This document shows, piece after piece, positions 1-9,007 of a stretch of DNA of 32,697 nucleotides. The stretch is from JBHJGS01 sp050331575. GTDB taxonomy: Bacteria > Pseudomonadota > Alphaproteobacteria > Sphingomonadales > Rhodothalassiaceae. Location of the stretch: positions 1 to 32,697 of the forward strand of contig JBHJGS010000058.1 of assembly GCA_050331575.1 (NCBI GenBank), read 5' to 3'. The translations under genes and the position numbers were made by a program. The notes below the pieces were generated by a model, which searched no databases, was not told the DNA's origin, and was given only the letters and a program-made list of their open reading frames with translations. Positions within the stretch are counted from its first letter, which is position 1; every line of letters begins with the position of its first letter.

Positions 1-142
1 GCGTCTCCGCCGTGCATCCGATCTTCGCCGCCACCGAGCCGATCGCTTCCCACTGCGAAGCGTGATCGCCCTGGTGATCCAAAACCAGCCGGACAGCCCG
101 CTCGCGAACCTCCGCCGGATATCGTGTCGTGTGTCGTTCCAT
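1..142 (-). CDS. IS3-family transposase OrfA, N-terminal part
   Basis: The minus-strand reading from ATG at 142 begins MERHTTRYPAEVRERAVRLV and continues to a helix-turn-helix region ending in KIGCTAET at the window edge. This is the typical start of IS3-family OrfA proteins, which bind the element ends. OrfB, the DDE catalytic part, usually follows by programmed frameshift and would lie outside the window. A strong ribosome site (GAAGGAGGAG) precedes the ATG. About 47 residues are visible. Family assignment is confident; the IS subgroup cannot be named from this fragment. Confidence 0.85.
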   Translation of the reverse strand, partial: MERHTTRYPAEVRERAVRLVLDHQGDHASQWEAIGSVAAKIGCTAET

Positions 143-195
143 GATGGCTCCTCCTTCTCACAGGTTGGAGCCTCCAGGAAACCCGGGACGGTTCA
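1..195 (-). mobile_element. Left end of an IS3-family insertion sequence (partial)
   Basis: Read on the minus strand, the element begins at 195 with TGAACCGTCCCGGGTTTCC, which resembles IS3-family terminal inverted repeats. About 50 bp inside lies the start of an orfA-type transposase gene. The rest of the element is outside the window, so the other end and the target duplication cannot be checked. The end lies 81 bp from the pleD stop codon. The stretch 196-276 between them holds nothing I can recognise. Confidence 0.8.
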
Positions 196-276
196 AAAGC
201 TCATCGTACTCGCAAACGCACTCATTCGAAATCACCGAAAATGGGCTCCAAAAACCGCTTGAGAAAAACGGATACT

Positions 277-1674
277 CTAGAAATTTGCCGCTTTTGCGGT
301 GGTGTCGGCGAGGACTACCTTGTTGCGGCCGGTCCGCTTGGCCTCATAAAGCGCGGCATCAGCGCGGGATAGCAATTCGCTGGTCTTGCCCGTGGTCGGG
401 TTGAAGCCGGCCAAGCCGATCGACACCGATATGTTCAACTCAATGCCGCCGCTGGTCACGAACGGGCGATTGCATATGGTCTGGCGCAGCCGTTCAGCGA
501 TCACCTGGGCATCGTCCAGCGAGGTGTCCGGCATGATCACCACGAATTCTTCGCCGCCATAGCGTGCGGCCAAATCCACGCCACGGACATTGCGTGCAAC
601 GCGCCGGGCGAATTCCTGCAGCACCTCATCGCCGACCGCATGACCATGCGTATCATTGACCGGCTTGAAATGGTCAATGTCGAGGATGGCCAGCGACAAA
701 GGCTTGTTCAGCATGCGCGCAGAATTGGCCAGTGTCTCTAAATGGCTGGACATATAGTGGCGATTGTACAGACCGGTGACGGCATCGGTGGTGGCCAGCT
801 GCATCGACAGGTGAAAATTCTCCCACAAGCGATCGGCAAAGCGCTTGCGCCTGAGCTGTGTGCGCACCCGCGCCAGCAACTCCATCCGGTCGATCGGGCG
901 GATCAGATAGTCGTTCACGCCCATTTCCAGCGCGCGCACCAATTGCCGCGTGCCATGCTCGCCCTCATCGACGATGACCAGGATCGGCAATTGGCGGGTT
1001 TCATCAAAGCTGCGCACCTTTGAGACGATGCGCAGCCCGTCGACCTCGCGCATGCTCAAGGATACGATCATCAGCGAATAATTTTTCTCCCGCGCCCGAT
1101 CGGCGGCATCGCCGACGCCGCGGACATGCGTGACTTGCGCCACATCGGCCAGGGCATGGGCGATCCGCTCCGCGGCCTTGTCCTGATCGTCGACCACCAG
1201 AACCATGGTATTTTCCGGATCGAACTCTTCTTCCTTACACTTGGCGCTGGCCCAGCCAAGATTGACGCCGGTATTCTCCCGGTTGCGCAGTTCGTCCATC
1301 ATCACCTTCAGGCGCACCAGCGACCGCACGCGGGCGAACAGCGCGACATCCTGCACCGGTTTGGTGAGAAAATCGTCCGCACCGGCCTCAAGCCCGGCGA
1401 TCCGGTCGCTCGGCTGATCCAGGGCGGTGACCATGACCACCGGGATATGGGTGGTGGCATCCTCTTCCTTGATGCGGCGGCACACCTCAAAGCCGTTCAT
1501 GCCGGGCATCATCACGTCCAACAGCACGATATCGGGTTGTTCCCGGTGGATCAGGTCCAGCGCTTCGGGCCCGGAGGTCGCGCACAGCACGTCGAAATAC
1601 TCGCTGGAAAGCTTGGCTTCCAGGAGCTTGACGTTGGGCAGAACGTCGTCGACGACCAAGACGCGCGCGGTCAT
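277..1674 (-). CDS. pleD: PleD-type diguanylate cyclase response regulator
   Basis: This 465-residue protein has the PleD layout REC-REC-GGDEF. REC1 (about 1-125) has the acidic pair D9/D10, phospho-acceptor D53 and K105. REC2 (about 155-275) lacks an obvious acceptor Asp at the matching place (LMIVSLSMREVDG), as expected of a pseudo-receiver used for dimerisation. The cyclase domain carries GGEEF at 373-377 and an RxxD product-inhibition site at R364/D367, five residues upstream. In Caulobacter, phosphorylated PleD makes cyclic-di-GMP at the differentiating pole. The gene starts 7 nt after the divK stop, which is the conserved divK-pleD operon. The start at 1674 gives the normal family N-terminus. 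Confidence 0.96.
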   Translation of the reverse strand: MTARVLVVDDVLPNVKLLEAKLSSEYFDVLCATSGPEALDLIHREQPDIVLLDVMMPGMNGFEVCRRIKEEDATTHIPVVMVTALDQPSDRIAGLEAGADDFLTKPVQDVALFARVRSLVRLKVMMDELRNRENTGVNLGWASAKCKEEEFDPENTMVLVVDDQDKAAERIAHALADVAQVTHVRGVGDAADRAREKNYSLMIVSLSMREVDGLRIVSKVRSFDETRQLPILVIVDEGEHGTRQLVRALEMGVNDYLIRPIDRMELLARVRTQLRRKRFADRLWENFHLSMQLATTDAVTGLYNRHYMSSHLETLANSARMLNKPLSLAILDIDHFKPVNDTHGHAVGDEVLQEFARRVARNVRGVDLAARYGGEEFVVIMPDTSLDDAQVIAERLRQTICNRPFVTSGGIELNISVSIGLAGFNPTTGKTSELLSRADAALYEAKRTGRNKVVLADTTAKAANF

Positions 1675-1681
1675 ATGCGCA

Positions 1682-2047
1682 CTACCCCGCGTACTTCTTC
1701 ACGGTCTCCAGAAACTGCCCGACCGAAATAGGCTTTGCTATATAGGCCTCGCAGCCACCTTCTCGGATCTTTTCCTCATCACCCTTCATTGCAAATGCTG
1801 TCACAGCAACGACCGGGATACGGCGCAGATCCTCATCCTCCTTGATCCACTTGGTCACCTCCAGGCCGGACACTTCCGGCAACTGGATGTCCATCAAAAT
1901 CAAATCGGGGCTATGATCACGGGCCAGGTCCAACGCGGCCATTCCGTCTTGCGTCTGGATGGTCTCGTAATCATGCGCTTCCAAAAGATCGCAGAACAAT
2001 TTCATATTCAATTCATTGTCTTCCACGATCAGAATCTTTTTCGCCAT
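1682..2047 (-). CDS. divK: Single-domain response regulator DivK
   Basis: The protein is 121 residues and consists of one receiver domain: acidic residues E9/D10, phospho-acceptor D53 in LILMDIQLP, and a KP motif near the end. The N-terminus MAKKILIVEDNELNMKLF is typical of DivK. The reading frame is open for seven codons upstream (to 2068), but the ATG at 2047 gives the family N-terminus and has GGAAAGG just upstream. DivK relays phosphate in the DivJ/PleC pathway and, through DivL and CckA, controls CtrA, which is encoded at 11076-11789. It is followed at once by pleD. Confidence 0.96.
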   Translation of the reverse strand: MAKKILIVEDNELNMKLFCDLLEAHDYETIQTQDGMAALDLARDHSPDLILMDIQLPEVSGLEVTKWIKEDEDLRRIPVVAVTAFAMKGDEEKIREGGCEAYIAKPISVGQFLETVKKYAG

Positions 2048-2164
2048 GGTCTGGCCTTTCCGCGCCAAAAATGGCCGCCCGTCCCCGCCGATCGCTAGAG
2101 TATGCAGCGCCCCCTAACGAAACGTTTACCGGTGCGCTAGACTAACCGTGGCAAGGGGAAGGGC

Positions 2165-2821
2165 ATGACTGATCAGACATTGAAGCAGCAAATTGAAGGC
2201 CTGACAATAGACTCTCGCCGGCCACTGATCATCAGCGACGCCGATGAGGTCTTGTTGCAATTCGCGTTGACGTTCGAAACCTTCCTGGCCGAGCAAGGCT
2301 GCACCGTCCAGTTCGACAGTTTCAAGCTGCTGGGCAATGTGCGCGACTCGGCCAGCGGCCAGCCCGTCGCGCCGGACCGTCTGGGCCTACTGCTGAACCG
2401 CTTTTTCAGCCAACATGTCGGTGACTGCCCGCCGGTGGCAGGGGCGGTGGATGCGCTGGCGCGTTTGTCCGACCATGCCCAGGTGATCATTCTGAGCAAC
2501 GTCCCGGCCAGCGCGGCGGCCCTGAGGCGGCGGTCTATGGCGCGCCATGGTTTGGACTATCCGTTGATCAGCAACACCGGTCCCAAGGGGCCGGCCGTTC
2601 AGGCCATTCGCAAGGCGCATAGGGCGCGCGCCGTCTTCCTGGACGATATCCCGATGAACCTGACCTCCGTGGCCGCGCATGATGCCGCCGTGCATCGCAT
2701 CCAATTCATCGCCGATGAGCGCCTGCGCCCGCTCTTGCCGGCCTGCCCCGACGCGCATGCGCGCATCGATGTGTGGCCGGAGGCGGAGGCCCATATCCTG
2801 GCCTATCTGACCGGGCCATGA
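2165..2821 (+). CDS. HAD-superfamily-like protein of unknown substrate
   Basis: This 218-residue protein shows the four HAD motifs in order: DADEV (D25/D27, matching DxDx[TV]) in LIISDADEVL, a Ser in VIILSNVPAS, a Lys in GPKGPAVQAI, and VFLDDIPMN with paired Asp. It is therefore probably a phosphatase-type hydrolase with a cap between motifs I and II, but nothing shows the substrate. AAGGGGAAGGGC lies directly before the ATG. Its stop codon overlaps the dinB start in ATGA, so the two are likely translated together. It is divergent from divK across a 117-bp gap. Confidence 0.75.
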   Translation: MTDQTLKQQIEGLTIDSRRPLIISDADEVLLQFALTFETFLAEQGCTVQFDSFKLLGNVRDSASGQPVAPDRLGLLLNRFFSQHVGDCPPVAGAVDALARLSDHAQVIILSNVPASAAALRRRSMARHGLDYPLISNTGPKGPAVQAIRKAHRARAVFLDDIPMNLTSVAAHDAAVHRIQFIADERLRPLLPACPDAHARIDVWPEAEAHILAYLTGP

Positions 2822-4080
2822 CGGGCCAGGCGCTGTGCCGGGACTGCCTCGCCCGCCAGCCGGCCGGCCGGCGCTGCCGGCGCTGCGCCGGGCCACGGCT
2901 GATCTGCCATGCTGAGCTCGACACGCTGGCCATCGCGCATCTGGATTGCGACGCGTTTTTCGCGGCGGTGGAAAAGCGCGACCGACCGGAGCTGCTCGAC
3001 AAGCCGGTTGCGATCGGCGGCTCGGCGCGCGGCGTGGTCATGACCGCCTGCTATGTCGCCCGCGCCTACGGCATCGGCTCGGCGATGCCGATGTTCAAGG
3101 CGCTCAAGGCGTGCCCGGACCTCATCGTCATCAAGCCGGACATGGCCAAATACCGCGCGCTCAGCGCTGAGCTGCGCCAGCGGATGCAGGCGCTGACACC
3201 GCTGGTTGAGCCGGTGTCGATTGATGAGGCCTTCCTGGACCTGAGCGGCACCGCCCGCCTGCACCGCGGCTCTCCCGCCGAGGCCTTATCGGCCTTGCAG
3301 AGCCGCATTGAACAAGATTTCGGCGTGACGGTCTCCATCGGCCTAAGCCACAACAAGTTTCTCGCGAAGCTGGCCTGCGGATTGTCCAAGCCGCGCGGCT
3401 TCACGGTGCTGGGACAGGCGGAGACCCAATCCGTGCTGGACCCCCTCAGCGTCACCACGCTGCCCGGGGTCGGCCGCGCCCTTGCCGCCAAGCTGGCGCG
3501 TGATGGCGTCGCCACGGTGCAGCATTTGCGCGGCTGGGACGAAGCCGCGCTGATCCGCCGCCACGGCCAGATCGGCCGGCGCTTGTACCAGCTGGCCCGG
3601 GGCCTGGATGCCCGGCCGGTGACCCCGGGCCGGCTGCCGAAGTCGGTCTCCTCTGAGACCACGCTGGAGCAGGACGAAGCCGATATCGAATGCCTTGAGC
3701 GCTTGTTATGGCAGCAGTGCGAGCGCCTGTCGCAGAGCCTGAAGCGCAAGGATCTGGCCGGCGCAACCGTCCATTTGAAGCTGAAAACCGCACGCTTTCA
3801 GCTATTGACCCGCGCGCAGCGCCTCAGCGGACCGACGCAGTTGGCCGATCAATTGTTCAAGGCGTGCCGACCGCTGCTGGCCGCCGAGACCGGACCCGGG
3901 CGATTATACCGCCTGATCGGCATCGGCGTCAGCGATCTGGTGCCTGGCAGCCAAGCCGATTTACCGGACCTGGCCGATCCCGGCCGGGCCCGCCGCGCGC
4001 AGGCCGAACACGCCATGGATCTGCTGCGCGCCCGCTTCGGCGACACCGCCATTATCAAAGGGCGCAGTCTCGAGCCCTAA
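2818..4080 (+). CDS. dinB: DNA polymerase IV (Y family) with N-terminal Cys-rich extension
   Basis: The 420-residue translesion polymerase carries the metal-binding DCDAFF motif (D43, D45) and SIDEAFLDLS (D136, E137), followed by the helix-hairpin-helix thumb (LPGVGRALAAKLARDG) and a little-finger domain with SVSSETT. It copies damaged template without proofreading. The first 30 residues hold a possible zinc-binding C-x2-C...C-x2-C set (C7, C10, C20, C23), as in DinB of some Rhodospirillales. I chose the ATG at 2818 because it overlaps the upstream stop as ATGA and gives the Cys-rich N-terminus. An in-frame start at 2773 would lie inside the HAD gene. No LexA box was recognised. Confidence 0.93.
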   Translation: MTGQALCRDCLARQPAGRRCRRCAGPRLICHAELDTLAIAHLDCDAFFAAVEKRDRPELLDKPVAIGGSARGVVMTACYVARAYGIGSAMPMFKALKACPDLIVIKPDMAKYRALSAELRQRMQALTPLVEPVSIDEAFLDLSGTARLHRGSPAEALSALQSRIEQDFGVTVSIGLSHNKFLAKLACGLSKPRGFTVLGQAETQSVLDPLSVTTLPGVGRALAAKLARDGVATVQHLRGWDEAALIRRHGQIGRRLYQLARGLDARPVTPGRLPKSVSSETTLEQDEADIECLERLLWQQCERLSQSLKRKDLAGATVHLKLKTARFQLLTRAQRLSGPTQLADQLFKACRPLLAAETGPGRLYRLIGIGVSDLVPGSQADLPDLADPGRARRAQAEHAMDLLRARFGDTAIIKGRSLEP

Positions 4081-4155
4081 GCCGCCTGCTTGTTTCGCGC
4101 CGCTACCCCCTGCTAGGACAAGGACATCAGCACCAAGGCCCCGGGGGAGAGCCGA

Positions 4156-4614
4156 ATGTCCGTTGACCAGCGCCTGAAGGATTTGGGGATAACACTGCCG
4201 GAGCCGGTGGCGCCGGTGGCCAATTATGTTCCGGCCGTCCACGCCGGTCAGCTCCTGTCGATCTCTGGACAGATCCCCAAGACCGCGGAAGGCGGCCTGA
4301 TCACCGGCACCCTCGGCGCGGATATGGATCTGGCGCAAGGCCAGGCCGCAGCCCGTGAATGCGCGATCAACATCCTGGCCCAGATCAAGGCGACTCTGGG
4401 TGATTTGGAGCGGGTTGAGCGGATCATCAAGCTAGGCGGTTTCGTGTGCTGTGTCAGTGGCTTCAAGGATCAGCCCCAGGTCATCAATGGCGCGTCCGAT
4501 CTCATGGTTGAGGTGTTCGGCGAGCGCGGCCGCCATTCCCGCTCCGCCGTCGGGGTCAATGCCCTGCCCTTGGGCGTCGCAGTGGAGGTCGACGCCCTGG
4601 TCGCAGTGCGCTGA
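4156..4614 (+). CDS. RidA/YjgF-family protein (YjgF/chorismate-mutase-like subgroup)
   Basis: This 152-residue Rid-superfamily protein has the N-terminal strand region LLSISGQIPK and the C-terminal GRHSRSAVGVNALPLGVAVE, which holds the Arg expected to bind substrate carboxylates. True RidA hydrolyses reactive enamines and imines made by PLP enzymes. This longer subgroup, about 150 rather than 130 residues, is less well characterised, so deaminase activity is only possible. GGGGGAG lies 8-13 nt before the ATG. The downstream phosphodiesterase starts 6 nt after its stop, so the two are probably one operon. Confidence 0.88.
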   Translation: MSVDQRLKDLGITLPEPVAPVANYVPAVHAGQLLSISGQIPKTAEGGLITGTLGADMDLAQGQAAARECAINILAQIKATLGDLERVERIIKLGGFVCCVSGFKDQPQVINGASDLMVEVFGERGRHSRSAVGVNALPLGVAVEVDALVAVR

Positions 4615-4620
4615 CAGGCC

Positions 4621-5316
4621 GTGCCGGCGGGCTGGCTGTTCGGCACTGACTATGCCCATCGTGGGCTATGGGGCCCGGGCGTGCCGGAGAACTCGCCGGC
4701 TGCGTTTGCAGCGGCGGTGCAGGCCGGCCTCGGCGTTGAGCTGGATGTGCGTCTGTCCGCCGACGGCATCGCCATGGTGTTCCACGACCGCCTGCTTGCC
4801 CACCTGACCGGTCAGCCCGGAGCCATGTCTGCGCACACGGCACATGATCTGACCGGGTTGCCGCTATTGGGCAGCGATCAGACCATTGCGCGCCTGGACC
4901 GGGTGCTGGCGGACATCGCAGGCCAGGTGCCGGTGCTGATTGAGTTAAAGCCTGGCAGCCTGGGCCTGGCGCACGCGGTCGCACAGGTGCTGACCGATTA
5001 TCGCGGACCGGTGGCCGTGATGAGCTTTCAGGATCGCTTGATCGACTGGTTCGCCCGCACGGTGCCGCACCGTGTCCGCGGCCTGGTGCTAACCACTGCG
5101 CGCGCGCACCAGACCATGTGGCCGATCCGCCGCATGGCAAGCCGGCCGCACTTTCTGGCAATTCAAACGCGGGGACTGCCGTGCCGATTGGCCAGCCGGG
5201 CGCGCCGGGATGGGGCCGCGATCCTCAGCTGGACCGTGCGCAGTGAGGCCGAGGCGGCCCGACTGGCCCCGCTGACCGACGGTCTGATCCGAGAAGGAGA
5301 GGGGCTGAGGCGATGA
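4621..5316 (+). CDS. Glycerophosphodiester phosphodiesterase family protein
   Basis: This 231-residue protein carries the GDPD signature: HRG (H13, R14), ENSPAAF, the metal ligands E40 and D42 in GVELDVRLSADG, and the second catalytic His in VFHD (H55). Members cleave glycerophosphodiesters to glycerol-3-phosphate and an alcohol. No signal peptide is visible, so it is likely cytoplasmic. Translation appears to start at GTG 4621, six bases after the RidA-family stop; no strong ribosome site is present. Its stop overlaps the next ATG as ATGA. Confidence 0.87.
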   Translation: MPAGWLFGTDYAHRGLWGPGVPENSPAAFAAAVQAGLGVELDVRLSADGIAMVFHDRLLAHLTGQPGAMSAHTAHDLTGLPLLGSDQTIARLDRVLADIAGQVPVLIELKPGSLGLAHAVAQVLTDYRGPVAVMSFQDRLIDWFARTVPHRVRGLVLTTARAHQTMWPIRRMASRPHFLAIQTRGLPCRLASRARRDGAAILSWTVRSEAEAARLAPLTDGLIREGEGLRR

Positions 5317-6458
5317 GCGAGGCGCATATCATGGTGCATGCGCGTCTAGCCGAGCTTGACGCGGCGGCCTGGGATGCCTGTGCCGGCACCGACAACCCGT
5401 TCGTCTGCCATGCTTTTTTGTCCGCTCTGGAAGACTCCGGATCGGCCGTGGCGCGCACCGGCTGGCAGCCGCAGCATCTGGCCTTGCACCATGCCGACGG
5501 CGGCGTGCGCGCGGTTTTGCCCCTGTATCTGAAGGGCCATAGCCAGGGCGAGTATGTTTTCGACCATGCCTGGGCGGATGCCTATGCCCGCGCCGGCGGG
5601 CGCTATTACCCCAAGCTGATCAGTTGCGTGCCGTTTACACCGGCGACCGGGCCGCGGCTGCTTCTGGCCGATCGCGATGATCACACCGCCGCGGACGCGC
5701 TGGTGGCCGCCAGTGTCGAGGTGGCCGGCAGGCTCGGCGTCAGTTCCATGCATGCAACCTTCCTGGCGGCTGGGGAGCATCCGGTTTGGCAAGATCAGGG
5801 ATTCTTGTTGCGCACTGATCAGCAATTCCACTGGGAGGATGCCGGTTATGGCAGTTTTGAGGGCTTCTTGGACAGCCTGGCCTCACGCAAGCGCAAGCAG
5901 ATTCGCAAGGAACGGCGCGACGCCCTTGAGTCGGGCGTGACGATCCGATGGCTCAGCGGTGATGAACTGACCGAGGCGGATTGGGACACCTTCTATGCGT
6001 TCTATCTGGATACCGGCAACCGCAAATGGGGCCGGCCCTATCTGACCCGGTCCTTCTTCTCGTTGATCGGCGAGCGCATGGCCGACCGGGTGGTTTTGAT
6101 GCTGTGCCGGCGCGACGGGCGCGACATTGCCGGTGCCCTGAACTTCAAGGGGGAGACGACCTTGTTCGGCCGCTATTGGGGCTGCGTGGAGGATCACCGC
6201 TTCCTGCATTTCGAGACCTGCTATTATCAAGCGATCGATTATGCCCTGGCCCATGGCCTGACCCGCGTCGAGGCCGGGGCGCAGGGCCCGCACAAGCTGG
6301 CCCGCGGCTATGCGCCGACCACCACCTATTCGGTGCACTGGCTGGCCGATCCGGGCTTTCACGACGCCGTCGCCCGCTATCTGGAGGATGAGCGCGAGGC
6401 CGTCGCCGCGGAGAGCCAGGCCCTATTGGACTATACCCCCTTCAAGAAGGGCCATTAG
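5313..6458 (+). CDS. GNAT-fold acyltransferase, DUF482/PF04339 (FemAB-like)
   Basis: This 381-residue protein matches the DUF482 family, sometimes labelled peptidoglycan biosynthesis/recognition. Visible marks are NPFVCHAFLSALEDSGS near the N-terminus, a basic patch SRKRKQIRKERR around residues 195-206, YAFYLDTGNRKWGRPYLTR in the middle, and the conserved C-terminal GAQGPHKLARGY. The fold is related to FemAB and GNAT acyltransferases; the substrate is not known. It overlaps the GDPD gene by ATGA, so the RidA-GDPD-GNAT block is probably co-translated. Confidence 0.85.
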   Translation: MSEAHIMVHARLAELDAAAWDACAGTDNPFVCHAFLSALEDSGSAVARTGWQPQHLALHHADGGVRAVLPLYLKGHSQGEYVFDHAWADAYARAGGRYYPKLISCVPFTPATGPRLLLADRDDHTAADALVAASVEVAGRLGVSSMHATFLAAGEHPVWQDQGFLLRTDQQFHWEDAGYGSFEGFLDSLASRKRKQIRKERRDALESGVTIRWLSGDELTEADWDTFYAFYLDTGNRKWGRPYLTRSFFSLIGERMADRVVLMLCRRDGRDIAGALNFKGETTLFGRYWGCVEDHRFLHFETCYYQAIDYALAHGLTRVEAGAQGPHKLARGYAPTTTYSVHWLADPGFHDAVARYLEDEREAVAAESQALLDYTPFKKGH

Positions 6459-6592
6459 TCTCGCGCTGAAGCCCTGGGTCACATCCTCATGACACGGCGT
6501 CTCGGTTCTAAGCCTGAGGCGCACAGACTGGCTTGTCCGCCCATGGGCATGTACAAACCCCGCGGCTCTCACAGTCAAGGTCATCGCCGGTT

Positions 6593-7495
6593 ATGGTCAA
6601 TGCGCTCTTCTTCACGCTGCTGACGCTGATCTGGGGCACCACCTGGTATGCGATTGAATTTCAGCTGGGCGTGGTGCCGCAGGCCTGGTCGGTTAGCTAC
6701 CGCTTCAGCCTGGCCGCGCTGATCCTGTTCGTGCTGGCGGTGGCACTGCGCCAGCCGCTGCGCTATCCGGCCCTGCATCACCGCCTGTTCGCGGCGACCG
6801 GGGCAGCGATATTCTGTTTCAACTATCTGCTGGTTTATTACGGCACGGCCTATCTCACCTCCGGGCTGGTCGCCGTCGCCTTTTCAGCGCTCTCCCTGTT
6901 CAATCTGATGAACGGGCGGCTTTTGTTGAAGCAACCCTTGGCACCGGCGATGTTGCTGGGCGCCGTGTGCGGTACGGCCGGTCTGGTGCTGGTGTTCTGG
7001 CCGGAGGTGCGCCAGCTGTCGCTGGCGGATGACGGCCTGCTGGGACTGCTGCTGGTCATCGGGGCGGCCTTCACCGCGTCATTGGGCAGCACCTTCCTGG
7101 CGTCAGAGCGGGCGCGGCGGGTTCCAAAACTGCCGCTCAACGCTTGGTCGATGGCTTATGGCGGGCTGATCATGGCCGGGGTGGCCCTGATCAGCCAAGG
7201 CGCCCCGGTGCTTGACACGCGGCCGAGTTATGTCTGGTCCTTGGCTTATCTGGTGCTGTGGGGCACGGTGCTGTCATTCACCTTATTGCTCATGCTGATC
7301 GACCGGATCGGGCTGGGGCCCTCCGGCTATGTCGCGGTCATGACGCCGTTGGTGGCGTTGATCATTTCCACCGTGTTCGAGGGCTATGAATGGACACCTC
7401 TGGCCATCCTCGGCATCGCCCTCGTCCTATGCGGAAATGTTCTCATCCGCCTGCGCCGAGGATCAAAAGTCCAACTGATCAAGCGATCGGTTTGA
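6593..7495 (+). CDS. EamA/DMT-superfamily transporter
   Basis: From ATG 6593 this is a 300-residue, very hydrophobic protein with about ten membrane segments in two EamA repeats. The first begins FFTLLTLIWGTTWYAI, which is typical of EamA proteins. The second has LGTV/SFTLLLMLIDRIG-type segments and ends with a short basic tail (RLRRGSK). Such proteins usually export amino acids or metabolites; the substrate cannot be predicted. An upstream TTG start at 6533 would add 20 hydrophilic residues and is less likely. The preceding gap (6459-6592) shows no clear promoter. A small inverted repeat (GCGATC/GATCGC, 7483-7499) overlaps the stop codon. Confidence 0.87.
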   Translation: MVNALFFTLLTLIWGTTWYAIEFQLGVVPQAWSVSYRFSLAALILFVLAVALRQPLRYPALHHRLFAATGAAIFCFNYLLVYYGTAYLTSGLVAVAFSALSLFNLMNGRLLLKQPLAPAMLLGAVCGTAGLVLVFWPEVRQLSLADDGLLGLLLVIGAAFTASLGSTFLASERARRVPKLPLNAWSMAYGGLIMAGVALISQGAPVLDTRPSYVWSLAYLVLWGTVLSFTLLLMLIDRIGLGPSGYVAVMTPLVALIISTVFEGYEWTPLAILGIALVLCGNVLIRLRRGSKVQLIKRSV

Positions 7496-7609
7496 TCGCG
7501 AACCGACCAGGGGGCGTGTGAGCCATCGTCGGTACGGCTTCCCTGCAGGGCCTTGGTGTCGGTTGGACTTGGATGGGGCGGGACGTCAGGCCGCCGCAGC
7601 CGGATGGCG

Positions 7610-9007
7610 TCAGCCGGCCTTCACCTTTTGCCACACCTCGTCCAAGGCCTCGCGCAGGCGGGTGGTGCAGAAATCGATTTCGCCGACGCTGATCGACAAA
7701 GGTGGGCACAGCACCAGGGCGTTACCGACCGCGCGGATGATAATGCCCTTCAACAAAACCGCCTGCATCACCTGGTTGCACACGCCCTGTTCCAGCGGAA
7801 ACTGCCGACGGCTGGCCTTATCGGCTGCCAGTTCAATGCCGGCCAGAAGACCATGGCCGCGCACTTCGCCGACCAGCGGATGGTCGCTCAAGCTAGCCAT
7901 CCTATCTTGGAAATGCTGTCCCAGCTTGCCGCCGGCGCGCGTGACCATCTCCTGGGTGTGCAAGATCTCGATATTCTTGATCGCTGCGGCACAGGCCACT
8001 GGATGGCCGGACGTGGTGTAGCCGTGTTGCAGGGCGCCGCCCTCATTGACCACCTCCATCACTCGGTCCGACACCATGGCCGCGGCCAGCGGCTGGTAGG
8101 CCGATGTCAAGCCCTTCGCCAGCGTCACGAAATCCGCCTTCATGCCGAGGGCGTCATGCAGGATCCAGCGGCCGCAGCGGCCAAACCCGGTGACCACCTC
8201 GTCGACTGCAAGCAAGACATCATGCTCTTGGACGATCCGCTGGACTTCCGGCCAATAGCTGCCCGGGGCGATGACAGCACCCGCGGTTACCTGGATCGGC
8301 TCCAGGAACAGCGCGCCGACCCGGTCCGCCCCGACTTGCAGAATCTTCTCTTCAATGGCCAGGGCGGCCCGCTTGCCATAGGCATCCGGATCCAGATCGC
8401 CGCCATTGCGGTACCACCACGGCGCCGGAACGTGATGAATGCCGGCCAGCGGCAGGCCAAAAGCCTGATGCATATGCGCCAGGCCGTTCATCGAGGCGGT
8501 GTACAGCGTCGAGCCGTGATAGGAGAACTCACGGGTGATGATGTCGGTCTTATCGGGTCTGCCGCGCCGACGCCAATACGCCCGCACCAATTTGACGATG
8601 GTCTCATTCGCCTCGGAGCCCGAATTGGCGAAGAAGGCCTTGTTCAGATGGTCCGGGGTCAGGCGCGCCAATGTTTGCGCCAGCGCCGCTGCGTAGGGAT
8701 TGGAGGCCTGCTGGAACGTGTGATAAAAGCTAAGCTCGCGCACTGCCTCGGCGATCGCATCGGCCATCGCGGCCTGGCCGTAGCCGATATTCACGCATCC
8801 CAGGCCGGCGACCATGTCCAGCAGCTGGATGCCCTGTTCGACATAAAGCCGCGTGCCCTGCGCCTTGACCACCATGAGCGGGCCATACTGCTTCAGCATG
8901 CGCTCGTCGGAGAAGGGATGATAATGATGCGCGGTGTCCACCGCCTTCATGCTCTTCAGCCGATCAAGACTGGTCTGCTCTGGCGGGGCGGTCGGGGCCT
9001 GGCTCAT
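7610..9007 (-). CDS. Class III PLP-dependent aminotransferase
   Basis: This 465-residue fold-type I aminotransferase has the cofactor-binding FANSGSEANE near 126-135, HHYHPFSD near the N-terminus, D269 in LLAVDEVVTGFGR and the Schiff-base Lys K298 in TLAKGLTSAYQP. The sequence is of the omega-amino-acid or polyamine:pyruvate aminotransferase type; the true amino donor cannot be told. Its ATG overlaps the fliJ stop as ATGA, so it looks like the last gene of a fliI-fliJ operon although its role is metabolic. The region between its stop and the EamA gene (7496-7609) contains no gene I can support. Confidence 0.92.
   Translation of the reverse strand: MSQAPTAPPEQTSLDRLKSMKAVDTAHHYHPFSDERMLKQYGPLMVVKAQGTRLYVEQGIQLLDMVAGLGCVNIGYGQAAMADAIAEAVRELSFYHTFQQASNPYAAALAQTLARLTPDHLNKAFFANSGSEANETIVKLVRAYWRRRGRPDKTDIITREFSYHGSTLYTASMNGLAHMHQAFGLPLAGIHHVPAPWWYRNGGDLDPDAYGKRAALAIEEKILQVGADRVGALFLEPIQVTAGAVIAPGSYWPEVQRIVQEHDVLLAVDEVVTGFGRCGRWILHDALGMKADFVTLAKGLTSAYQPLAAAMVSDRVMEVVNEGGALQHGYTTSGHPVACAAAIKNIEILHTQEMVTRAGGKLGQHFQDRMASLSDHPLVGEVRGHGLLAGIELAADKASRRQFPLEQGVCNQVMQAVLLKGIIIRAVGNALVLCPPLSISVGEIDFCTTRLREALDEVWQKVKAG

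Noticed and set aside
62..262. Plus-strand small frame at the left end
   Set aside because: It is antisense to the IS3-family orfA and crosses the IS end.
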